64,000 nt of DNA from Bidens hawaiensis (lineage: Eukaryota; Streptophyta; Magnoliopsida; Asterales; Asteraceae). Under the pieces are notes generated by a model. The model saw nothing but the letters and a program-made list of their open reading frames with translations. It made no database searches and had not been told where the DNA came from. The stretch covers positions 124,001 through 188,000 of the forward strand of contig JAIQDT010005014.1 of the NCBI GenBank assembly GCA_021521415.1. Reading direction: 5' to 3'. Both the position numbers and the translations under genes were made by a program. The first letter of the stretch is position 1, and the number at the start of each line of letters is the position of its first letter. Of the stretch, positions 45,186 to 55,569 are shown in pieces.

Positions 45186-46140
45186 GTGTGTGTGTGTATT
45201 TAAACGAATACCCTAAAATCCTATGTGTCGCGATGTGGTCGCTGCCCTCTTTTATGAAAGCCACCAGATTGCTTGATTTTTAAATGGAGACCTCTCATTG
45301 ATTTAATCCAAATTCATGGGTATAGGTCTTACCAAAACCAAATAGCTCTTAAACGGGTTATAACATCTCATTAAATTAAAAATTAACCTTCACAATTATT
45401 TGATATGAAAATCCTATAAAATAGGGATATACTAAAATTTAATATCCAATTTAAAAAGAAAAAGATATTATTTATAATTAATAAACGATTTTATAGTAAA
45501 AAACATAAGCGGGTCATGGGTCGCAAACTCCAGATAGCTTTTAAATGGGTTATAGCATATCATTTATTTATGAACCCTTTTATCATCAAACCCTTAGTAT
45601 ATTATTAACTTTCTTACAATAAAGAAAATTAAAATCCAAAAAATAAATTTTAAAAAACAAAAAATGTAAAACAACCATTATCTCAAGCCATCAGATTGTT
45701 TTATTTGTAAATGAAGATTTCTCACGCATTTGACCCGAATTCACCGGTAAATGTCTCACCAAACCCAGATAGCTCTTAAATGGGTTATAACATCTTACTA
45801 TATTAAAAAGTAATCTCATCAAATATTTGATATGAAAAACCTATAAAATAGGGATATAATAAAAATTAATATCCTATTTTATTTAAAAAAAAATATTATT
45901 TATAATTAAGAAACAATTTTATAATAAATAAAATAAACGGGTAATGGGTATCACCAATCCCAGATAGCTTTTAAACCGGATTATAACATATCATTTATTT
46001 GTGAAACCATTTTATCATCAAACCTCAAGTATATTAATTATTAACTTTCTTATAATAAATAAAATTAAAATCCAAATATACATATATAAATATTAAAAAC
46101 GAATAATATAAAACAACCCCCGTAATACGGGGGATAAAAT

Positions 46141-46144
<4 letters not shown>
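45186..46144 (+). mobile_element. Helitron 3' end with a 425-bp internal duplication
   Basis: The end has the Helitron signature: a hairpin with arms CCCCCGT and ACGGGGG (about 46118-46133), then ATAAAAT and CTAG at 46141-46144, followed by T. Two similar units of about 425 bp (45245-45670 and 45683-46110) share AATAGCTCTTAAA(C/T)GGGTT, CCTATAAAATAGGGATAT and related words. The 5' terminus was not resolved. No Rep/helicase coding is present. Confidence 0.65.
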
Positions 46145-46178
<34 letters not shown>

Positions 46179-46429
46179 GGAGAGGGTTATACTAAAAAGA
46201 ATTAGTTTTCTTGGAAGACTGTGAATAAATCATAATCATTGGATCATGGTAATCAATGGTTGAGATTTAAAATAATTAAAAACCGACATAGTTTCTTAAA
46301 ATTACTCTTTCACCATTATAACCGATATAATTTTCTAAAATTATTCTTTCGTCATAGGTTATAATGCCACATGTTAAAAATCTATTGGTTCTTACCATTT
46401 CTAGGAAACTCCTTATTCTTATTTGTACC

Positions 46430-46484
<55 letters not shown>

Positions 46485-46496
46485 ACCACTATATAT
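46145..46496. repeat. (TG)n, Helitron-like 5' start and (TA)n tract
   Basis: (TG)n at 46145-46174 is followed by TATAGGAGAGGGTTATAC, resembling a Helitron 5' start, then AT-rich sequence and a long (TA)n at 46434-46482. No gene is present; any ORF here reads through microsatellite. Confidence 0.6.
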
Positions 46497-46572
46497 TTCA
46501 TTCACTTTTAGGTAAATAACAAGACAAAATTCAACATAACTTATAAGATATAGAATTCAAGATCCATTTTAA
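46497..46572 (-). pseudogene. 3' UTR fragment of a germin-like gene
   Basis: TTCATTCACTTTTAG and CTTATAAGATAT, with the sequence between and after, match 24511-24586 downstream of the germin-like gene in the same orientation, with small differences. No coding part remains. Confidence 0.6.
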
Positions 46573-47734
46573 TCGATCATTGCTGCATGTATATTGGCTT
46601 ATACATTTTGTTGTTTATTTTGTACCATCTTTTTGTAACGGCTATTTTTTTATAAAGGCTACTTTTGACTTGAAAAAAAATCCGAACCTGAGATTCACTT
46701 CTCAGTCTTCATATTATAAAGCTCATGGAAAATCAACGAAACAACTTTTATTTTCAGATTCATGTTCACATACATGCTAACAATAACACCATCGCATTGA
46801 CTTAAACCTTTTTTTCAAATGCCAATAAGTTGATAAAGAACACAAGTATGTCTTTAGGGGAAATTATTAAAGAGTAAAGTGTCATTTTCGTCCTTATGGT
46901 TTGACAAATAATGCGAATTTAGTCCAAAAAGTTTATTTTTTGCATATGGACCCTCTATGTTTCTCAATTCTTGCCAATTACATCCAAATCACTAACCTCG
47001 TTAAATTTAATCGTTAAGTCAGGGGTAGACATGCCTTTTCACTATTTCTTTATTATATGAGTAAAGTGCCAAAATCGTTCCTGAGGTTTGGTCATATTTG
47101 CGAATTTCATCCAAAAATATTTTTTTTTGAGTAAAGTGTCATTTAACGTTAACTTAGGTGTGTTACTGTCCTTTTACATATTTGTTTACATTGTTATTGA
47201 TATCAAATATAAAAAATTAAACTTCCACTTAAATCATAAAGTCTTTAGTGAAGAAATGCAAGAACACCTCTAGCCCTGCCCAGCCCAGCCTTCTTTCAGT
47301 ATTCATTTGGGTCAAGACAAACAAATCCAAATTTTGATTATTACTCCTAATTTCACTAAATCGATCAACCATACAGGAATTGGCATATAATTGCAACGAG
47401 AGGTTACAAATATATTTTTGAACTTGTATATCTATACAATAAAGCAAAAAATAATATCTAAGGTTAACTCGGGTTTCTTAAATTTCTTAATACGTGCAAG
47501 CCCTCAAGTATCGCTCCTGTGTAACTTTTGTTTTTAATTGCGAGCATATGGTTATAGAATTAAAGAAACTAACAAGCTACTAAAACCACAAACATATAAA
47601 GAGGAGTTGGAAATAAGGATAATTTTTTGTAAAAACCAACCAAATCTCTCATAAAACCAGCCGAAAACACATTGTCGATTCAAACCCACATACTCTCATA
47701 AAACACCCAAGTAAACCAAGTTTCCTAACATCAC
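46573..47734. other. Intergenic, with a dispersed repeat
   Basis: No gene is recognised. 46868-47160 carries a common plant dispersed repeat in two diverged copies (AGTAAAGTGTCATTTTCGTCC and AGTAAAGTGCCAAAATCGTTC, then AGTCCAAAAA). The rest is AT-rich. Confidence 0.5.
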
Positions 47735-47880
47735 CCTTAATCTTCGAAGGTCTTCCAAGTTGATATCAAGGTCATTCAATAGATTCAATCCAAATTCTAA
47801 TATGTTACGTGATTAAAATAGATGTTGACTTCTATATTTTATAAGTTGTGTTGGATTTCGTCTTGTTATATATATATAAG
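47735..47880 (+). pseudogene. 3' end of a decayed germin-like gene, opposite orientation
   Basis: TCAAGGTCATTCAATAGATT, AAATTCTAATATGTTACGTGA and the following GATTAAAATAGATGTTGACT closely match the minus strand of 24540-24650. The last codons (the IDIKVV and QSKF region) are recognisable but carry stops. Upstream exon sequence is not identifiable. Confidence 0.7.
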
Positions 47881-47911
47881 TGAGCGATTAAGGTTGTTAT
47901 AAGAAATGAAT

Positions 47912-48053
47912 TGTTGAAATATAGAATAGAATATTTGAATGAATTGCTATCCATCTCATTCATCGTAATCAAATATATATACAATCATAACACTTAAATC
48001 AAGCCTCTAATTTAGCTACAAATAAGGTAAATAAATCATGTACAATATTATCA
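47912..48053 (-). repeat. 3' LTR of Copia E
   Basis: Plus strand TGTTGAAATATAG...CAATATTATCA. The adjoining GGGTGCATTAGA on the minus strand is the probable polypurine tract. Confidence 0.85.
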
Positions 48054-48059
48054 TCTAAT

Positions 48060-51000
48060 GCACCCACTCAGTCTAAGTTGGAGGATCACGAATGCTTAGA
48101 CTGGCTCGAAAGTCTTCAAACAGTGCGCGAGGAAGTTCTTACATGAAAATGTCAGTGAACTGATTTCGTGAGGGGACATGAAGTACTCTGACCTGGCCGC
48201 GTTGAACCTTTTCCCGGACAAAGGGAATATCTGTTTCGATGTGCTTAGTGCGTTGGTGTTGAACCGGGTTTCCCGAAAGATAAATGGCACTAACATTGTC
48301 CCAACATACCAAAGCAGCGTGAGAGTGGTCGGCCTAATTCAAGTAACAAATTACGAACCCAACAAAGTTCAGCCAGAACGTTTGCCACCCCTCGGTATTT
48401 GGCTTCGGCGCTTGAACGAGATATATTGGACTGTCTTTTGGAGGACCAGGAGATGAGATTAACACCAAGATAAACACAATAGCCAGATATGGACCGACGA
48501 GTGTCGGGAAAACCCGCCCGGTCTGCGTCTGTGTAAGAGTTGAGTAAGGAGATTAGGCTACAACGCATGTAAATACCCTTGGATATAGTACCCTTGACAT
48601 ACCGTAAAATTCTCTGAAGGGCATTCATATGTTCTGTACGCGGGGCATGCATATGCACGCAAACCTGTTGTACTGCGTATGATATATCTGGTCGTGTACA
48701 TGTTAGTTGCAATCTTTCATATTTGCACGATGAAGAATATCACTGGCATAGGTGGACTGAGATAGAAAGATTCCGTTGGATCTCGAGAGACGAATAAGCC
48801 AAGCAAGTAACTTAAAGGTCAAGGTCCTTCATAGCAAATTCTCCTGATAGGTGTTTTAAAATCCGAGTTTTGAGAGCAAGCGAAGAGGTTGTCAAAATGA
48901 TGTCGTCCACATAGAGAAGTAGGTAAGCGGTGTCATTACCATGCATGTAAATAAAGAGAGAGTGATCACACGCACTGTGTCGAAATCCCAAAGTGGTTAC
49001 GTAGTCTGTGAACCGTTGATACCACGCCCTTGGAGCTTATTTTAACCCGTAAAGAGATTTCTTTAATCGACACGCGTGTTGAGGTAAATGTGGATGTCTA
49101 AAACCCATGGGCTGGTGCATATAAACGGTTTTAGATAAGTTACCATGGAGAAATGCATTATTAACATCCAACTGACTGATATCCCAACCATGAAATAATG
49201 CAATGCTTAAAACTGTACAGATGGTTGTTAGTTTAACGACAAGACTTAACATCTCATCACAATCAATTCCAGCCTGTTGAGACCTGCCATCACAAACAAG
49301 ATGAGCCTTATACCGTTCAAGAGTACCATCTGATTTAGTTTAATGTTTAAAAATCCACATGAACCGAATAACATTCATGTTCGATTGATGTGGTACTAAC
49401 TAACATGTCTTATTTTCAATAAGAGCATTGAACTCGTCAGTCATAGCACGGGTCCACGTTGGGCTGGCTAGGGCATCAGATGGGTTTCACGGTAGTGGTT
49501 CAAATGTGGTGTGAGTGTGTAAGTTGGAAAATGTTTTGGGTTTGGATCCCAGCCATGCCTCTTATGGTCATGGTACGCTCCGGAGGCAGATTTTGTTGAG
49601 TATGAGTAGTAGTTGATGGGGTGGCTTGATGAGGCCTAAAATATACATAAAATTATATAAATATTTCCTACATGTTGAATAGTTTTTGGGTTAATAATTA
49701 CTTCTAATGAATTCATATTTGAAATACAGAAAACTTAAGGGTAAATAAGGTAAAATATGAATTTTGTCATATCACAATAAATAATTTGAATAATAATAAA
49801 TCAAGTTGTATTTTTGGTAAATATCTCGTGAGTTTTTGTGATTAAGAAAGAAAATTAATTAAATAAGGAAACAAATAATATTGTCATATTTCTAATTTTT
49901 TCCTACAGTGATTTAATCATAAAACCAATGAAGATATATTACTTATTCTATTTATGTCTATATAATCAGGCACAGTTAAGAGTTGAAATATGATATGGGC
50001 TTCACTTCCAAAATCTTCCATGATTTTTAGGGTTTGGGCTTGTATTTTCCTATATAAACACCCCTAAACTCAACATTAAAAATATAATAACCTGAAGAGC
50101 CATACGATTTTGAAAGCTCAAGAGGAGATCTTTTGTAGGTTTTGGAGCTTGGAATCATACGGTGGCGAGCATATTGATCAAGAATGAAGACCCCAGGTTT
50201 TATCGCCTTTAATATTTCGTTTTTTTTATTTTCCACCATGATTTCGTTTATCATGGTTTTATTTTACTTTAAGATGCTAGGCTAAACATTATAGACTGCC
50301 TAGGCTTATGATGAACCTATTTTGATGTTAGATTTTGACTTGGGATTTATTTATCGTTATGGTTTTATGAACTTGTAAAAGATTTAATTATATTAAATTG
50401 ATGCATATGTGTGCTTAGGGTTGTTTGTTGAGTTTTGTTATTCCATAGTTGCCTTGATTATTGTTTGTCATTATGATAGGTTACTATTAGGTCATCTACT
50501 TTGTGTTTTTGACTATTTTATGATTGATTTCGAATAAGATCATAGGATTAATATTATTTAATTAAATAAACCTAAGTATGCTGCTAACCTAAATAGCTGT
50601 AAGGTGCTAAGTTATTGATAGGTTTTTGTTGATCAGGATTGCTAGATTTAGTTCTTCTTAAGGAGTCCGTCTAGGTTTGATTGGTAAACTTTGTCTACCG
50701 AGTCAATTGAATATATTAGGCTACCTTTGATTTCCGCGCTGTAAGGTAGGATTTTGTATAAAGGAACGAGTTTGTAATTAATTAGGTGACCGTAAGGAAA
50801 CTTGATTTTCAATACTAGTGTGCGTTAAAACTTATTAGAAACCCATAGGTGTCTCTTGAGAAGGGTCAGGGGTCATGTTCGGGTTTCCTCTTAAGCGTCT
50901 ATTTTACGATCCCAGTTCCATAACTAAGTATTCTCCCGGTTATTTGATAACTGAAACTTAGGGGATTCTAGCCTAGGTGGTTGTTTGTCATCATCTTAAT

Positions 51001-52915
51001 TAAGTCCAAGTTCTAAGTTTAGTCGTATTTAGTTTCCTTAATTAGTTTAAATTAATTTAAAATTAGTTTATTAGTAAAACCCCCCTTAAATAAATAATAA
51101 ATAGATAGTCGTGTCTGTAGTTGAGTCTAATTAGCTAGTAAACGTAATTTAAAGAGTCACGTGGGTTCGATATCCGGACTTACTTAGCTGTACTACAGTC
51201 GACCGGTTCACTTGCCGGTTAATAGTTTTAGTTAAGTTAAAGAGTCTAGAATTTATTACTTAGTGTCTAGATTAGCATGTTTTTATTAGACTACTTTTAG
51301 CATATCATGGCTAATGTGGGTGGTGTAGAAGATGTGGTAATGGTTGAAGCACATGGTGAGGATGGAGGGGTGGTGGGGGAGTTATTGGAAGGATGGAGGG
51401 GGGATGGTGGTGCGGGCCGTAGAAGAGGGAATTGATTGTTTTTGGGCCTGATCGATCTAGAGAGATCGTGGAAGATATTGTGGTTAGGGTTTTGGCTTGA
51501 GGAGAATGTTGGGCTAGTGGGGGTGAGGATTGACTCAGGTGGTCGAGAGTGGTGTGGGAATTGGGCTGAACATTAGTGCGAGAAGTGGGAACCCATAATA
51601 AAGGTGAGGGGTCAGATGATGATTGAAGAAAATCATAAGAAAGAGGGGGATTTTGTAAGGTAGTGAAAGGGAAGAAGGATTCATCACGTGGCGAGATATT
51701 ATAATTTTTCGAGTGGAAAGTTCATAGCATTTGTACCCCCCCTGTGGTTTGACGGGTAGCCAAGGAAAACACAAGGAGATGACCGTCTTTGGAATTTATT
51801 GATATATGTGGAGGGGATAAGAGGGTAACAAAGGCATCTGAAAGTTATGAGGTGAGAATAGATCGGGTGTTTGCGGTATAAGAGTGAGGTGGTTGTATGG
51901 TTTTGTTTAGTTTTAATTAGGTAAATATTAAGAATGTAGGTGGCAAGTTGGAGAGCATGGTGCCAAAAAGTGGTGAGAACGGAAGCGTGTGTAAGAAGAG
52001 TACAAATGATGTTATTAATGGAACGAATTTTTCTTTCGGCCTTGCCGTTTTGAGAAGATGTGGGGGGGCACGAGAAGCGAAAAGTCATACTGTATTTGAC
52101 AAAAAAAAATCATGAAATGATGTGTTGTTATATTCGGTACCATTGTCACAATAAAAAGATTTGATAGAAATGTTAAATTGGGTTTTTATGAACTTGTGAA
52201 ACTTAAGGAAAATAGAGAATACATGTGATTTGTTTATTAAGGGAAATGTCTATAAATAGTTGGTGAAGTCATCAAGAAATAGCACATAATAGCAGTGACC
52301 TCTGGTGCTAAGAACTGCAGATGTCCATAAATCACTATGTTGGATGTCAAATGGCATGTAAGTAGTAGATAATGAATCATAAAACGGTAATTTAATATGT
52401 TTTCCAAAAACACAAGACTGGAAAATACGTTGTTTGTCAACAGAAATAAAATGATGTTTATTCAAACCTTGAAATAAAGATGCTCCGGGATGACCTAGCC
52501 TTTTGTGCCAGAGATGCTGCAATAATGAAGCAAAGGTGGTGGGACTTGTTACTTTGATGTCGTTGGAGAGAGATAGTGGATAAAGGTCGCCAGTACTATT
52601 GATGCGGAGGATAGGTATCCGCGTTAGGTAGTCCTTCATAAGAAAACCAAACGGATCAAATTCAACAGAAATCATATTATCAATAGTAAGGCGACGAACA
52701 GAATATGTTTTAATAAGGTTAGGGGCATAAAGAGCATTATTAATGTGTAATGGTTTATAGGTAGTCGAGATTTTGGTATAGCCAGTGCCGATGACCGGTG
52801 TTTGAAACCCATTGCCAATGGCAATATTGTTCGAAATGCGATTACTGAAATAAGATGAGAGAGTACCTATCGTATTTGTCATATGATTAGTGGCACCAGT
52901 GTCAAGATTCCACTA
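48060..52915 (-). pseudogene. Copia E pol fragments
   Basis: Reading the minus strand: protease LDTGATNHMT near 52890; integrase zinc region LWHKRLGHPGASL and SCVFGKH, then DIQHSDLWTS (52250-52882); integrase core SQNGKAERKIRSI (51699-52088); [solo LTR 49627-51307]; RT DISQLDVNNAFLHGNLS and KKSLYGLK (49037-49252) and LLYVDDI near 48905; RNase H SYTDADRAG and SSAEAKYRGVA (48290-48712). Many stops and frame changes make it inactive. Confidence 0.85.
49622..51312 (+). mobile_element. Tat/Athila-like solo LTR (1681 bp) in Copia E, TSD TGGCT
   Basis: The LTR is 49627-51307, TGATGAGGCC...TTTTAGCATATCA, with perfect TGGCT at 49622-49626 and 51308-51312. It shares long stretches with 57333-58986 (ATGATGAACC, GACTTGGGATTTATTT, GGAGTCCGTCTAGGTTTGAT, GTTCGATATCCGGACTTACT) and the end motif with 34374-36054. 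Its length equals that of the latter. No internal region is present. Confidence 0.85.
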
Positions 52916-53117
52916 CAAGTCCAGGTTTAAAGTCATAGTGTTAAGAGCTTGTTCAAGGTTGGTAGGCATGTACGTACTGGATGATGAGTATAGTAGGCCT
53001 GGGGTGGTGGACCTAGGATACCAGCCTAGTAATTGGGCCCAGAAGGGGAACTGGATCGTGTGGTAAGAACAGTAGGGTGTGGTGAAGGTGGGCTATGCCA
53101 TGGTGTGTTTTGCCAAG

Positions 53118-54012
53118 TCATTGGTGAACCCCACTGATTGGTAATTGGAGAGTGATGTTGGCCTTGGTGTTGTTGGAAGTTGTTGATTGGTTGTTATGTA
53201 TAGACGCGGCCACGAGATCGACCACGACCTCGTCCACGGTACCCTCGTCCACGACCCCGTGACGCATCAGCAGCCCCACGGCCACCACCGGGTGAACCCT
53301 TTCCATATGATTCACGAGAAGTCTGAGTTGAGTGAGATTGGACGGTGGTATGCAAGGCGGTTCCAGAAACTACTGTTGTGTGGGCTGCGCGTGTTGATTC
53401 TACGTGCGTTAACCAGGAACGGGCCTGAAAGAAGGTAAGAAGAGGTATGGTTTGGCTGATTAACATTCCGATGGCATCATATTCGGTGTTGGTTAAACCC
53501 GCGACCAATTGGAGCACCAGATCAGAATCAGATATAGGTGCGTTAACATTAGCCAACTGATCTGAGATGACTTTGATTTCTTGACAATAGGCGGAGATGT
53601 TCTAAAAGCTTTCTAGTTTGGTGTTGACGAGACGATTTTTCAATGCTATGGCCCGGGATGCTTGGTTATCTTGAAGCAGATGAGCGATGTTGTCCCAAGT
53701 TTCCATAGCGGTTGCACCGGGTTTAATGATCGTCATAAGGTGATCAATTTTAGATCATATCCATTTTTTAACAATGGAGTCCAACCGATCCCATACGAGG
53801 GCGTCTTTCTGTTTGTCTTTGTTGCCGGTAGAAGACGAAGATGTAGGTGGTGTTTTTAGTTTGATGATATGATCGAGAACTTGAAAGACGGTGCAATGGA
53901 TTGTAAAGAGTTCAACCCATGATGTGTACTGCCCGTTTTATAACTCAAGGGTAAGAGGGATGAAGTTCCTGATGTTGGTGACGGTGAGTGCCAGGTGTGG
54001 GAAGGTAGCCAT
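53118..54012 (-). pseudogene. Copia E gag
   Basis: The ATG at 54012 gives MATFPHLALTVTNIRNFIPLTLEL, a typical Copia N-terminal start, followed by a stop near 53940 and then YTSWVELFTIH. The gag domain shows WDRLDSIV, TAMETWDNIA and LVAGLTNTEYDAI (53440-53740), with stops near 53756 and 53603. The C-terminal tail is RG-rich (GRGRGYRGRGRGRSRGR, 53190-53260), a nucleic-acid-binding type of tail, and no complete CCHC knuckle is seen. Confidence 0.8.
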
Positions 54013-54109
54013 GTGAATAGATGATGAAGAAAAAAAACTGACAGAAAGATGTAAAGAGGAAAGTGATGAATGAGATAGAAGGTGGTGGCAGTAAGGTTTG
54101 TGGTTACCT

Positions 54110-54123
54110 AGCTTATGATACCA
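54110..54123 (-). other. Primer binding site of Copia E
   Basis: TGGTATCATAAGCT on the element strand directly abuts the 5' LTR; the first seven bases fit the initiator tRNA-Met complement. Confidence 0.75.
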
Positions 54124-54265
54124 TGTTGAAATATAGAATACAATATTTGAATGAATTGATATCCTTCTCATTCATCGTAATCAAATATATATACAATCAT
54201 AACACTAAAATCAAGCCTCTTATTTAGCTACAAATAAGGTAAATAAATCATGTACAATATTATCA
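54124..54265 (-). repeat. 5' LTR of Copia E
   Basis: The same length and ends as 47912-48053, with about 3.5 percent difference by eye. Confidence 0.85.
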
Positions 54266-54661
54266 TCCAATATATATGAATCCATACATTATCAATCATA
54301 ATCGATACCAAGTGAAAATATACTAAAGTGAATTTTCCATGACAGTATATCATATCACCGTCTTAGCATCCTGTGCATGATACAATATACCTATCATCAT
54401 AACCTCATAGCGGGTTTAATGACCAACGTGCACGCCTTTGTCAAACCACGTCACCATTACATTTGAGACTTTCATTAATCAATCCATAGCTAATCCGTAG
54501 CTATGGGTTGTGGCTAAAGGAAATCCATGAAAATAAAAATTGAGATTTACTGATGCATCACGTTTTTCATGCATTACCTTAGCAAGGACTAAACCATCTC
54601 AACAAACTCACATCCATTATAAATGTAATGAGGCTCATATATATGACATCCCAAGATAGGA
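54266..54661. other. Intergenic, no gene seen
   Basis: AT-rich sequence between Copia E and the Helitron, without coding or repeat signals that I can name. Confidence 0.5.
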
Positions 54662-55077
54662 TCTACATCTACCTATATATTAAAGCAACACAATTTTTCC
54701 AATTGTCATTCAATTAGACCCTCCACATAGGCTCCAAGTGTACAAGTTTTCATTTTTACAATTTTTTCTTCATGAATGATCAAATGAAAAATATGTTGTG
54801 GGTGGGAATTGAACTCAATACCTTACTTTTAAAATGTTTACCAACTCAACTAGGATTAATTGATGTTAGTCTTCTCTTTTTCTTAATTGATATAAAATCA
54901 CAACCTTCCATTTTATTACTTTAAAAATGTAAATACAAATTATTCTACCAATCTATGTATTTTAGTAAATTATTTATATGTTATGAATCCATAAGATATG
55001 TTAATATGCATATTATTAAATTTAAATATTTTATTTTATTTTTTAACAACCCGTGTATCACACGGGCTCTATCCTAG
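54662..55077 (+). mobile_element. Intact non-autonomous Helitron (416 bp)
   Basis: The 5' end TCTACATCTACCTATATATT follows an A. The 3' end has a hairpin (CCCGTGT and ACACGGG around ATC, about 55050-55066), then CTCTATC and CTAG, followed by T. This fits insertion between A and T without duplication. There is no coding capacity. Confidence 0.8.
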
Positions 55078-55152
55078 TTAATCATTATAATGAATATCTA
55101 TCATGGCTGCATATCATGACACTTTGATCAGCATCCTTTGCAACATACAAAG

Positions 55153-55555
55153 TGTTGTTGATTATGCGAAATTAATAAGAACATGTTACAACAAGAACTC
55201 ACAATTGACTATTATTAAGAACTTGACCAAGATGTTTACAAAACTGAATTGAAAGAAAAGTGAATTACAGATGAAAGGTAAAAAATTGAATTAAACCCCA
55301 ATCGAGAAAAATCCCCAATTATTTACACCCAAATATCTGTTAATAGTTGTTAACAAATTAATCTTCACAATTGTCAAGAACGGTCCCTCAACTTTCCACT
55401 TCTGAGCAGACTAAACTATTTAAGACTTGTCAATAATGACCCAAACTATATTTACCTATTTATCCTTCAACCATAGTTGACTTTCATTGACCAACACTAT
55501 CCAGTCTATTTAACAATACATTATTATACACCAATTTACAACTCAACGTATAACA
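55153..55555 (-). repeat. 3' LTR of Copia F (403 bp)
   Basis: Plus strand TGTTGTTGATTATGCG...ACGTATAACA. It lacks the internal duplication of the right LTR. Confidence 0.9.
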
Positions 55556-55569
55556 GTCTCCACCTTTGA

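Larger units (their letters stand above)
47912..54265 (-). mobile_element. Copia E: old, small Copia element with 142-bp LTRs
   Basis: The LTRs at 47912-48053 and 54124-54265 differ at about 5 of 142 bases. The primer site is adjacent to the right LTR. Without the solo LTR at 49627-51307 the element is about 4.7 kb, a normal Copia size. The minus-strand order is gag, protease, integrase, RT, RNase H. Short LTRs and a gag with RG-rich tail rather than a clear zinc knuckle suggest the Ale/Retrofit group (tentative). No convincing target duplication was found. All ORFs are broken. Confidence 0.85.

Noticed and set aside
46276..46485. ORF starting with alternating Tyr/Ile
   Set aside because: It is translated (TA)n with flanking Helitron-like sequence.
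47912..54265. Target duplication of Copia E (ATGAAT on both sides)
   Set aside because: ATGAAT precedes the left LTR but lies 9 bp beyond the right LTR end, so it is not a flanking duplication.
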